Origin: Neisseriaceae bacterium CLB008
Lineage (GTDB): Bacteria; Pseudomonadota; Gammaproteobacteria; Burkholderiales; Neisseriaceae
Length of the DNA stretch: 64,000 bases
Direction: 5' to 3'
Assembly: GCA_041228285.1 (NCBI GenBank)
Contig: CP166133.1
Span: forward strand, 496,001 to 560,000
Position 1 is the stretch's first letter, and each line of letters begins with the position of its first letter. Shown here in pieces: positions 8,771 to 20,316 of the stretch. The notes beneath the pieces were generated by a model that had not been told where the DNA came from, searched no databases, and was given only the letters and a program-made list of their open reading frames with translations. The translations under genes and the position numbers were made by a program.

Positions 8771-9970
8771 ATGAAACAATTACAAGATGCTTACATTGTT
8801 GCGGCGACGCGTACCCCTGTGGGTAAAGCCCCGCGCGGAATGTTGCGTACTACCCGTCCAGACGATATGCTGGCGCACGTCATTCGTTCAGTGATGGCTC
8901 AGGCCCCAGGCCTTGACCCTAGCCGCGTTGAAGACTGCGTTGTGGGTTGTGCCTTCCCTGAGGCCGAACAAGGCTTGAATATGGCGCGTATTTCAGCCCT
9001 ATTGGCCGGTTTGCCGCACACTGTGGGCGGCATCACCATCAACCGTTATTGCTCTAGTGGCCTAAACGCCTTGCAAATTGCCGCCGACCGTATTCGCACC
9101 GGTGAAGCCGAAGCCGTGATTGCGGCAGGCGCTGAGTCAATGTCGATGATTCCTATGATGGGCAATAAAGTCGCGCTGAATCCTGAGATTTTTGCCAAAG
9201 ATGAAAACCTAGGCATTGCCTACGGCATGGGTTTGACCGCAGAGCAAGTGGCCAACCAATGGAACATCAGCCGTGAAGCCCAAGACGCGTTTGCCTTGGA
9301 AAGCCATAAGCGTGCGTTAAATGCCATCCAAACGGGCGCGTTTAAAGCCGAGATTAGCCCCATCGAAGCGCATTATCGCGGCGTTGATTTATCTACTCAC
9401 GAAGCGTTCGATAAAGTGAAGGTATTGGACACAGATGAAGGCCCTCGTGCCGACACTACGTTAGAAGGCTTGGCCAAACTGCGTACGGTGTTTGCTGCTA
9501 AAGGCTCAGTGACTGCCGGTAACAGCTCGCAGATGTCTGATGGCGCGGGCGCGCTCTTGGTAGTGTCTGAGAAAATCTTAAAAGAGTACAACCTCACGCC
9601 GATCGCGCGCTATGAAGGCTTTGCCGTGAAAGGCGTACCGCCTGAAATCATGGGGATTGGCCCGAAAGAAGCGATTCCTGCCGTCTTGAAAACCACGGGT
9701 AAGACCATGGCCGACATCAAGTGGCTAGAGTTGAACGAAGCCTTTGCTGCTCAAGCTTTGGCCGTGATGCAAGATCTGGACCTAGATCCTGCCATCACCA
9801 ATCCAAATGGCGGCGCGATTGCTCTGGGTCACCCATTGGGTGCGACCGGTGCCATTCGTTTGGCCACCGTCATTCACGGCATGCGTACGCGTGGTGAAAC
9901 CGGCTACGGCATGGTGTCGATGTGTATCGGTACCGGTATGGGTGCAGCGGGCATTATTGAAGTATTGTAA
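8771..9970 (+). CDS. fadA: Acetyl-CoA acyltransferase (3-ketoacyl-CoA thiolase)
   Basis: A 399-residue thiolase that cleaves 3-ketoacyl-CoA with CoA to acetyl-CoA and a shortened acyl-CoA, the last step of beta-oxidation. The nucleophilic cysteine is Cys94 in NRYCSSGLNALQ. The C-terminal active-site motifs are GGAIALGHPLGATGA (His near 350) and MCIGTGMGA (Cys near 386). Length and motifs are typical of FadA. GGAG before ATG 8771 is a good ribosome-binding site. It lies 22 bases after the FadB-type gene and is followed by a strong terminator, so it ends the fad operon. A biosynthetic thiolase (PhaA type) is less likely given the context. Confidence 0.92.
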   Translation: MKQLQDAYIVAATRTPVGKAPRGMLRTTRPDDMLAHVIRSVMAQAPGLDPSRVEDCVVGCAFPEAEQGLNMARISALLAGLPHTVGGITINRYCSSGLNALQIAADRIRTGEAEAVIAAGAESMSMIPMMGNKVALNPEIFAKDENLGIAYGMGLTAEQVANQWNISREAQDAFALESHKRALNAIQTGAFKAEISPIEAHYRGVDLSTHEAFDKVKVLDTDEGPRADTTLEGLAKLRTVFAAKGSVTAGNSSQMSDGAGALLVVSEKILKEYNLTPIARYEGFAVKGVPPEIMGIGPKEAIPAVLKTTGKTMADIKWLELNEAFAAQALAVMQDLDLDPAITNPNGGAIALGHPLGATGAIRLATVIHGMRTRGETGYGMVSMCIGTGMGAAGIIEVL

Positions 9971-9993
9971 ATAACAGGCTTTTGCTTGATATA

Positions 9994-10019
9994 AAAACCC
10001 ACGCTCGCGTGGGTTTTTT
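9994..10019 (+). terminator. Rho-independent terminator after fadA
   Basis: AAAACCCACG and CGTGGGTTTT form a perfect 10-bp stem with loop CTCG, followed by a T-run. Confidence 0.9.
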
Positions 10020-10103
10020 GCGTTTTTATGGCGGGGTATGGGGATTAAGAGGGTAGGGGGTTTATTATTCTGGACAGACGGGTTATAGTCACCGCTTCTT
10101 AAT

Positions 10104-10118
10104 TAATAATGATTCTCA
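10104..10118. promoter_or_regulatory. Fur-like box upstream of the exported esterase
   Basis: TAATAATGATTCTCA matches 12 of the 14 fixed positions of the 7-1-7 Fur motif TGATAATNATTATCA. TATAGT at 10084-10089 may be the -10 element just upstream. An in-frame ATG at 10109 falls inside the box, which argues that translation starts at 10127 instead. Confidence 0.55.
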
Positions 10119-10126
10119 CTTCGATT

Positions 10127-11308
10127 ATGATTCGTCAGAAATTAACCATATTGGGGAGCCTGTTTGTACTGGTTCTGTATTTAATCTGGTCTATGCCGGC
10201 TATGGCGCAAACGCAAACCACGTTGCTTAATGGGATTAACTTTTCTTTTAAGTCAGAGGTGTTGAACGAAACGCGCCAATTATGGATTAGATTGCCGCAA
10301 AGCTATTACAATAAAAATATTGAGCCCCCACATTACCCCGTGGTTTATTTATTGGACGCTGAATCGAATTTTACTTATTTCACTGGGTTTGTAGATAAGC
10401 TTTCTAGCGGGCCTTATGCTTCGATACCCGAGATGATTGTGGTCGGGATTGTCAATACGGATCGTACGCGTGACCTGACGCCTAGCGTCTCAAAATCTGC
10501 TTTGCCCCCTGGTCGAGTCAGCGTAAAAGGCGGCCAGAAAACGGGGGGGAATGAGGCGTTCTTTAAATTCCTGCAACAAGAAGTAATGCCTGCAATTGAG
10601 GCTAATTTTCCGACCGAACCTTATCGCGTCTTGGTGGGCCATTCATTTGGCGGCATCACCGCCTTGAATGCCTTATTGAATCATAATGAGCTGTTTAATG
10701 CCTACATCGTGCATGATCCGAGCATATGGTGGGACGATCAAATCATGCTCAAGCAATACCGGCAGGCCAAAGCTTTTGACTTTAAGCAGCGCAAGCTGTA
10801 CTTGAGCCAAGTGGATGAATCAGAGCAAGGTGGTCAGAAAGATCATTATGCCGCGATTAAGGCTTTTGAAAAGCTATTGGCCCAGTCCAAATTTAAAGGG
10901 CTAAGCTTCAAGTATCAACAGTTTGAAAATGAAGATCACGGCACCATTCCTTTAGTGGGTAATAATTACGGCTTACGCTATATCTTTGATGGCTACCGCA
11001 TTAATTTGAAGGCTATCCCCAAAGATCCAGATTTGGTGGCGCGTAGCTATGCGCAATTGAGCCAAAGTTTAGGCCATGACTTTAAGCCCAGTGAACTGTA
11101 TTTAGATCGAGTCGGACAGTATTTATTGGGTGCGGGTGAGTTGGCTTTGGCACAAAAATACCTACAGCAAAACTTGCAGGCCCATCCCAAGAGCCCTCAG
11201 GCTCATCAATCAATGGCCGACTATTACCGTAAAGTAAAAGACAATGCCCAAGCCAAAGTCTATCGTGAGAAAGCCAAAGCATTAGGCTATAAGGCGCAAA
11301 GCTTCTAG
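10127..11308 (+). CDS. Exported alpha/beta-hydrolase esterase with C-terminal TPR-like region
   Basis: A 393-residue secreted or periplasmic hydrolase. It starts MIRQK, then a hydrophobic core and a cleavage site after SMPAMA. The body is an esterase-D/IroE-like alpha/beta-hydrolase: YPVVYLLDAE near residue 70, the nucleophile elbow GHSFGGITAL near 175, and a likely catalytic His in EDHGTIP near 268. The last 80 residues (LAQKYLQQNLQAHPKSPQAHQ and on) look like one or two TPR helices pairs. Relatives include esterases that open ferric siderophores. The overlapping Fur-like box makes iron-linked esterase activity plausible but unproven. An upstream in-frame ATG at 10109 is rejected because it lies in the Fur box. 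Neither candidate start has a good ribosome-binding site. Confidence 0.75.
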   Translation: MIRQKLTILGSLFVLVLYLIWSMPAMAQTQTTLLNGINFSFKSEVLNETRQLWIRLPQSYYNKNIEPPHYPVVYLLDAESNFTYFTGFVDKLSSGPYASIPEMIVVGIVNTDRTRDLTPSVSKSALPPGRVSVKGGQKTGGNEAFFKFLQQEVMPAIEANFPTEPYRVLVGHSFGGITALNALLNHNELFNAYIVHDPSIWWDDQIMLKQYRQAKAFDFKQRKLYLSQVDESEQGGQKDHYAAIKAFEKLLAQSKFKGLSFKYQQFENEDHGTIPLVGNNYGLRYIFDGYRINLKAIPKDPDLVARSYAQLSQSLGHDFKPSELYLDRVGQYLLGAGELALAQKYLQQNLQAHPKSPQAHQSMADYYRKVKDNAQAKVYREKAKALGYKAQSF

Positions 11309-11330
11309 CTTATGAGTGGAGTGTATTGAA

Positions 11331-11357
11331 GCAGCCATCCTAAAAAGGGTGGCTGTT
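11331..11357 (+). terminator. Probable terminator after the esterase gene
   Basis: GCAGCCATCC (11331-11340) pairs with GGGTGGCTGT (11347-11356) over the loop TAAAAA, with two G-T pairs. The following T-run is interrupted. Confidence 0.5.
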
Positions 11358-11458
11358 GGTCATTTTAAGGATAGACATACTATATATAGCTTAAAAATAG
11401 CTCATTCACTGTGCGCTGGTGTGTCGTAGGCGTTTTAGAAGGGGAAGCGATGAGCACA

Positions 11459-11755
11459 AGCGGTGGGTAGGCTACGCTTTACCCACCCTCCGTAAGGGAG
11501 CGCCGAGATTAATAGATGAAGTGGTAGGGTGGGTCGAGACCCACCATCGCCTTTAGATGGGCGGAAGCTCACCTAGGGTTTGGTTTGAGTGTTAGCCTTT
11601 GTGTTTGGCATGCGGTAAAGCGGTGGGTAGGCTGCGCTTTACCCACCCTACGCCCAGCTGTTACGTCGTAGGGTGCGCCGAGATTAATAGATGAAGTGGT
11701 AGGGTGGGTCGCGACCCACCATCGCATTTCGGTGGGCGCAAGCCCACCTAGGGGT
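11459..11755. repeat. Two copies of a palindromic GGTGGGT repeat unit upstream of the rrn operon
   Basis: A unit beginning CGGTGGGTAGGCT(A/G)CGCTTT occurs at 11461 and again at 11621, 160 bases apart. Each copy contains an inverted repeat (GTGGGTA...TACCCAC type), then GCGCCGAGATTAATAGATG, GGTAGGGTGGGTCG and GACCCACCATCGC. The copies differ by scattered changes. The same motifs recur at 17.7-18.3 kb and 47.2 kb. No coding potential is evident. The remainder of the 11309-12016 gap is AT-rich with no recognised gene. Confidence 0.8.
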
Positions 11756-12016
11756 TGATTTAACGGGCAGCCCTTAAGTTTCGCCACTATTTCGCTGCTA
11801 TGTTCAAAGTTTTTCCCATTATTTTGCGCTTTTTTACTTTATTTTCGCCTTTTTTATTTAAATTACACCCCCATCTCGCGCCAGTAACCACAGGCTTTTC
11901 GCCGTTTTCCAGCACTGCCTATAAATTCTTTTAAAAAAGATGCCCCATAAAACCCAGTTAAAACAGTCTTTTGCTTATTTTTGGTGGTTTTTTAGCAAAT
12001 TAATGGCAAATAGGGG

Positions 12017-12045
12017 TTGACGATTATCAGGGGGTCGTCCATAAT
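12017..12045 (+). promoter_or_regulatory. rrn P1 promoter
   Basis: TTGACG (12017-12022), a 17-base spacer and CATAAT (12040-12045) lie about 185 bases upstream of 16S, preceded by AT-rich sequence that could act as an UP element. Confidence 0.75.
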
Positions 12046-12090
12046 TCGCTTCCTCTGCTGATGACGGAACGAAACAAACCCAGTCAGCAA

Positions 12091-12102
12091 CGCTCTTTAA
12101 CA
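12091..12102 (+). promoter_or_regulatory. boxA antitermination site in the 16S leader
   Basis: CGCTCTTTAACA matches the rRNA boxA (TGCTCTTTAACA in E. coli) between the promoter and 16S. Confidence 0.75.
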
Positions 12103-12112
12103 GAACAGATAA

Positions 12113-13818
<1,706 letters not shown>

Positions 13819-13869
13819 GAATCTGTAAGTAAAAGATGCGTAAAGTTAAGACACTTTAACGAGACCTAA

Positions 13870-13946
<77 letters not shown>

Positions 13947-13980
13947 ATCATTAGGAATCATAGGGTATCAACCCCAAAGA

Positions 13981-14056
13981 GGGGGCATAGCTCAGTTGGT
14001 AGAGCACCTGCTTTGCAAGCAGGGGGTCATCGGTTCGATCCCGTTTGCCTCCACCA
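13981..14056 (+). tRNA. alaT: tRNA-Ala (anticodon TGC)
   Basis: 76 nt including the encoded CCA. The acceptor GGGGGCA pairs with TGCCTCC, and the anticodon TGC is at 14014-14016. The T-stem (ATCGG/CCGTT) has a T-T mismatch that I recall from other betaproteobacterial tRNA-Ala genes. It is the second spacer tRNA of the rrn operon. Confidence 0.96.
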
Positions 14057-14113
14057 CTGATTGACTTAACTTTGCAAACGAACCCGACGGTTCAAATTAA
14101 ATCGTGAATGCGA

Positions 14114-14141
14114 TTGACAAGCTTTGTAAAAAGCTTATAAT
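14114..14141 (+). promoter_or_regulatory. Consensus promoter inside the 16S-23S spacer
   Basis: TTGACA (14114-14119), a 16-base spacer and TATAAT (14136-14141) are both perfect hexamers, followed by a GC-rich discriminator (GCGC). The site lies between tRNA-Ala and 23S, and the spacer itself carries the inverted repeat AAGCTT...AAGCTT. It could drive 23S-5S independently of P1. Confidence 0.7.
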
Positions 14142-14210
14142 GCGCAACTCAATTTAATTTGCACCGTCTCTTAGTCTCCGATTCATCGGAAACTTAAGCA
14201 GACAACGCAT

Positions 14211-14222
14211 CGATCTTTAACA
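14211..14222 (+). promoter_or_regulatory. boxA-like antitermination site in the 23S leader
   Basis: CGATCTTTAACA resembles boxA and lies between the internal promoter and 23S, repeating the promoter-boxA order seen upstream of 16S. The remaining spacer (14057-14479) has no gene. Confidence 0.6.
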
Positions 14223-14463
14223 AATTAGAAGCCGAAATCAATCAATGTTAGTTTTACCGATTTCGTCACGTTAGCTAGCTAGTATTTATACTGAGTTAGC
14301 GGCAACACGAAATCAAAAATATATATTGGGTGATTGTATCGAAGTAGCTCATACGAAACTAACAAAAGGCGTATGAGATACACACAACAGCAGTAAGCTT
14401 TGTCAGAGTAGAAACTTAAGCAAGTGGAGGGGCGTCAACCCCCAAAGCAAGCAAAGTCAATAG

Positions 14464-17391
<2,928 letters not shown>

Positions 17392-17526
17392 TTGTGTAAG
17401 ACATAAGTGAAGAATTCAGATGAAGCTTACAGGCTGTATGTGTGTATATTACCCGATACATCACCTTATATATTGATACGATAAAATCGACTAAATTGAT
17501 TAGGCTTTTAATTTGTTACCGTTTTT

Positions 17527-17642
17527 TGTTTGGCGGCCATAGCAAGTTGGTACCACTCCTTCCCATCCCGAACAGGACAGTGAAACGACTTAGCGCCGAT
17601 GATAGTGTGGATGCCCATGTGAAAGTAGGTCACCGCCAAACT
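17527..17642 (+). rRNA. rrf: 5S ribosomal RNA
   Basis: About 116 bases. The terminal helix GTTTGGCGG pairs with CCGCCAAAC, and the internal 5S motifs CCCATCCCGAAC and TAGCGCCGATGATAGTGTGG are present. It closes the rrn operon, about 150 bases after 23S. Confidence 0.95.
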
Positions 17643-17652
17643 CCCCATACTT

Positions 17653-17688
17653 AAGCCCTGTTGCGATTGCAACAGGGCTTATTTTATT
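17653..17688 (+). terminator. rrn operon terminator
   Basis: AAGCCCTGTTGC and GCAACAGGGCTT form a perfect 12-bp stem with loop GATT, followed by ATTTTATT. Confidence 0.9.
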
Positions 17689-17697
17689 GGTACTGCA

Positions 17698-18330
17698 CAA
17701 CCGTAGGGTGGTGCCCATACCGTAGGGTGGCGCAAAGCGCAGCGTGCCCACCGATGTAGGTCTTAAGCCTTGCCGAAGCGCACAGCTTTACCCCATACAC
17801 CCAAAGCAAAGCCCACCTGACGGTGGGCTTTGTTGCATCTGGCGGCTCATAAGCATGATTGGCTCGTATGGCTGATGGTGGGTAGGCTACGCTACCCACC
17901 CTACGCGTGACCGTGCGGCTGGTAGGGTGGATCGTGACCCACGCGTTGGGCCGATAAACACAACCTTACCCCGTACACCCAAAACAAAGCCCACCTGACG
18001 GTGGGCTTTGTTGCGTCTAGTGGCTGGTGATTCATGGCTGTGCCGCTATAAGTCATGGTGGGTAGGCTACGCTTTACCCACCCTACGCGTGGCGGTGCGG
18101 CTGGTAGGGTGGGTCGTGACCCACGCTGGTGAACCGATAGACACAGCTTTACCCCGTACACCCAAAGCAAAGCCCACCTGACGGTGGGCTTTGTTGTATC
18201 TGGCGTCTTCATAAGCATGATTGGCTCGTATGGCTGATGATGGGTAGACTGTGCTTTACCCACCCTACGCGTGGCGGTGCGGCCGGTAGGGTGGCGCAAA
18301 GCGTAGCGTGCCCACCGTGTCTATGCCGAA
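17698..18330. repeat. Tandem array of about 180-bp GGTGGGT/terminator-like repeat units
   Basis: Three imperfect units with a period of about 178-183 bases begin near 17781, 17959 and 18142 (motif CACAGCTTTACCCC(A/G)TACACCC). Each has a perfect hairpin AAAGCCCACC-TGAC-GGTGGGCTTT (17808-17831, 17986-18009, 18169-18192), followed by TGTTG and then GGTGGGTAG(G/A)CT...TACCCACCCTACGCGTG. The array is bounded by CGTAGGGTGGCGCAAAGCG-type elements at about 17720 and 18287. The same elements lie upstream of the rrn operon and at 47.2 kb. No gene is seen from 17643 to 18453. Confidence 0.8.
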
Positions 18331-18453
18331 GAGTGCAGCCTGACCCACCGTGGGCCATATTAAGTATTGGGTATCAGCTCGGTTCAAAGCACTGCCAGAA
18401 TGGTCTTTTAATCCTGGAAGCTTCAGTGTCTATTGATGTTTCGTGCCCGTGGC

Positions 18454-20316
18454 TTAGGCCTGTGTGGGGATGGACAGGCTAATGCGGGTACCTTCTTTAT
18501 TGGTGAATAGGGTGTAATCCGCGTTGAGTCGTTGGGCGCGCATGTGCATGCTTGAGAGGCCTTGGCCTCGCTGCTCTTCTGAGGCGGCTTGTTGATCAAA
18601 GCCTTGGCCATCATCGTTTATCTCAATGTACAGCGCCATTGGGTCTGCGCGGATGGTAATGTGTACCAGGCTGGCTTGGCTATGCTTCATGACGTTGGTC
18701 AGCGCTTCTTGAATGAAGCGTAAAATGTCTAGGTTTTGCCTAGATGACTGAATTAAGCCCGTTAGGCCCGAAATGTGCCACTGTGCTTTTATGTGGCAGT
18801 GATTAAGGCTTTCCGTCATTCTGTGTCTAAAGGTGGCAATTTGGTCGACCAGATAAAAATCACCGTGGTAGTCATTGGTGGCGGTTTCAATGATCAGCCT
18901 CATGTCGTCTTGAAGGGCGCTGAGTATGGCGAGGCGCTGAGCATTGGGTTGATTTTCTGGTTGCTTGGTGGACGCTAGATTGGCTACTAGGGTAGCGCCT
19001 AAGCCATCGTGCAAGTCACGCACGAGGTTCAGGCGTTCGGCTAGGCAGGCATGTGCTTTGCTTAAGTCATGCTGTTGGTTCAGCCGTTGGCCTAGGTTAT
19101 ATTGGGCCAGCTGTACCTGTTGGATTAAGTCTTGATTTAAGCGTTCAAGCCTTTTTAAGCCGTTAGAAAAACGCATGATGAGCACGCTAGAAACAATCAG
19201 TAATAATAGGTTGGACGTCCAAATTGATAAATAGCTGGTGCTGCTAGAGAGCCCTAGATAAATCATTAAGTCGTAGGTGTACCCAATGAGGCATAAGACC
19301 ATGGCGATGGCAAGGGGGCGGTATGCTCGTTTAAGGTGGGCTTGAGCATGGCGTATAAAGTACATGACCACACCGATGCAGCCGATGAACGAAATCAGCA
19401 TCCAGAAGCTGAATACAGGCTTAAACAGCTGGCTAGGCACCAGCCATAATGACAGTATGGCTATGAGTAGGCCTAGGCTGGCTTTGGCTAAGTATGGCCG
19501 TAGGTTGACGTGTAAAAGGGTGAGGAGAAACAAAATAAATGCCGCCGTGTAGACGATTAAGACTGTGCCAGCCATATTTGTGGCTTGGGCTGTGGACAGG
19601 CCAAACCATGGACTGGTGGTATAAAACAGGCTAGAGAGCAATGCCCAGCAGGCACACATTAGGGCAAACCAGCCATAGGCAGACTCACGCTGCCGAAACA
19701 GAAAAATACTGCTGAATACGGTAAACAAAATCAGGTTAATGGCAGTGCTGACTAGTGGTACATAGCGTCTGAGCGTGGTTTCATACCAGTAATGCTGATT
19801 AATAATGCTGTTGGGGCCGTATTCAACCGTGCTGATGCCGGCCTGGTTGTTGGCGTAGCCAATGGTGCGTAGGGTGAGGACATTGGGCCCAGGTTTCAAT
19901 AGGCTCGTGGGCAGTGGCCAGCGTTCTGGAGCATTCCAGCTGCGCGATAAGGGTTCTGTTAAATAGGGGTCTTGTTGGATGAGTTGACCATTAAGGTAAA
20001 CAGCGCCGGCCATATTGAGGTATTTGATGAGCATGCTGTCAAAGCCCCGCTCGGGTTGGTGATCAAAGACGAGGCGGTACCAGACAGCGCCCTGATGATG
20101 GGGCCAATCTTGCTGCCACTGATGAGGCAGATTCACGCTACGCCAGCCTTGAGTCGGGGGCGTAGCGCGCTCTAGTGTGGTTGGTGCGGCTTCGGCTTGG
20201 CGTATGATTTGAGTGGCCGGCTGGGGCGTGGCGTGTGCGTAGAGGCTGCTGAACATCAACAAGAGGCTAAGCATCCAGCTTATGGCCCAGAAGCGGCTAG
20301 TGCATTGATGACTCAT
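18454..20316 (-). CDS. Sensor histidine kinase with extracytoplasmic jelly-roll and multi-TM sensor (intact kinase)
   Basis: A 620-residue kinase. After a signal/TM segment (residues about 8-30), residues 55-165 resemble the galactose-binding fold of glycoside hydrolase 2 (LPHQWQQDWP, GAVWYRLVF, AGAVYLNGQLIQ). About seven TM segments follow (about 180-385), a short coiled region, then a HisKA_3 domain with the phospho-acceptor His436 in LVRDLHDGLGATL. The HATPase has an intact N-box (QEALTNVMKHS), a G1-like DDGQGF and a GQGLSSM G2 loop. The start at ATG 20316 overlaps the previous gene by 20 bases. It is paralogous to that gene, which lacks the catalytic residues. The input signal is unknown; a carbohydrate or envelope signal is only a guess. 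Confidence 0.82.
   Translation of the reverse strand: MSHQCTSRFWAISWMLSLLLMFSSLYAHATPQPATQIIRQAEAAPTTLERATPPTQGWRSVNLPHQWQQDWPHHQGAVWYRLVFDHQPERGFDSMLIKYLNMAGAVYLNGQLIQQDPYLTEPLSRSWNAPERWPLPTSLLKPGPNVLTLRTIGYANNQAGISTVEYGPNSIINQHYWYETTLRRYVPLVSTAINLILFTVFSSIFLFRQRESAYGWFALMCACWALLSSLFYTTSPWFGLSTAQATNMAGTVLIVYTAAFILFLLTLLHVNLRPYLAKASLGLLIAILSLWLVPSQLFKPVFSFWMLISFIGCIGVVMYFIRHAQAHLKRAYRPLAIAMVLCLIGYTYDLMIYLGLSSSTSYLSIWTSNLLLLIVSSVLIMRFSNGLKRLERLNQDLIQQVQLAQYNLGQRLNQQHDLSKAHACLAERLNLVRDLHDGLGATLVANLASTKQPENQPNAQRLAILSALQDDMRLIIETATNDYHGDFYLVDQIATFRHRMTESLNHCHIKAQWHISGLTGLIQSSRQNLDILRFIQEALTNVMKHSQASLVHITIRADPMALYIEINDDGQGFDQQAASEEQRGQGLSSMHMRAQRLNADYTLFTNKEGTRISLSIPTQA

Noticed and set aside
17442-17654. 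70-codon frame over the 5S region
   Set aside because: It runs through the 5S gene and has no protein character.
17698-18330. CRISPR array interpretation of the repeats
   Set aside because: Units are about 180 bases, imperfect, with internal palindromes and no short identical repeats separated by unique spacers; no cas genes.
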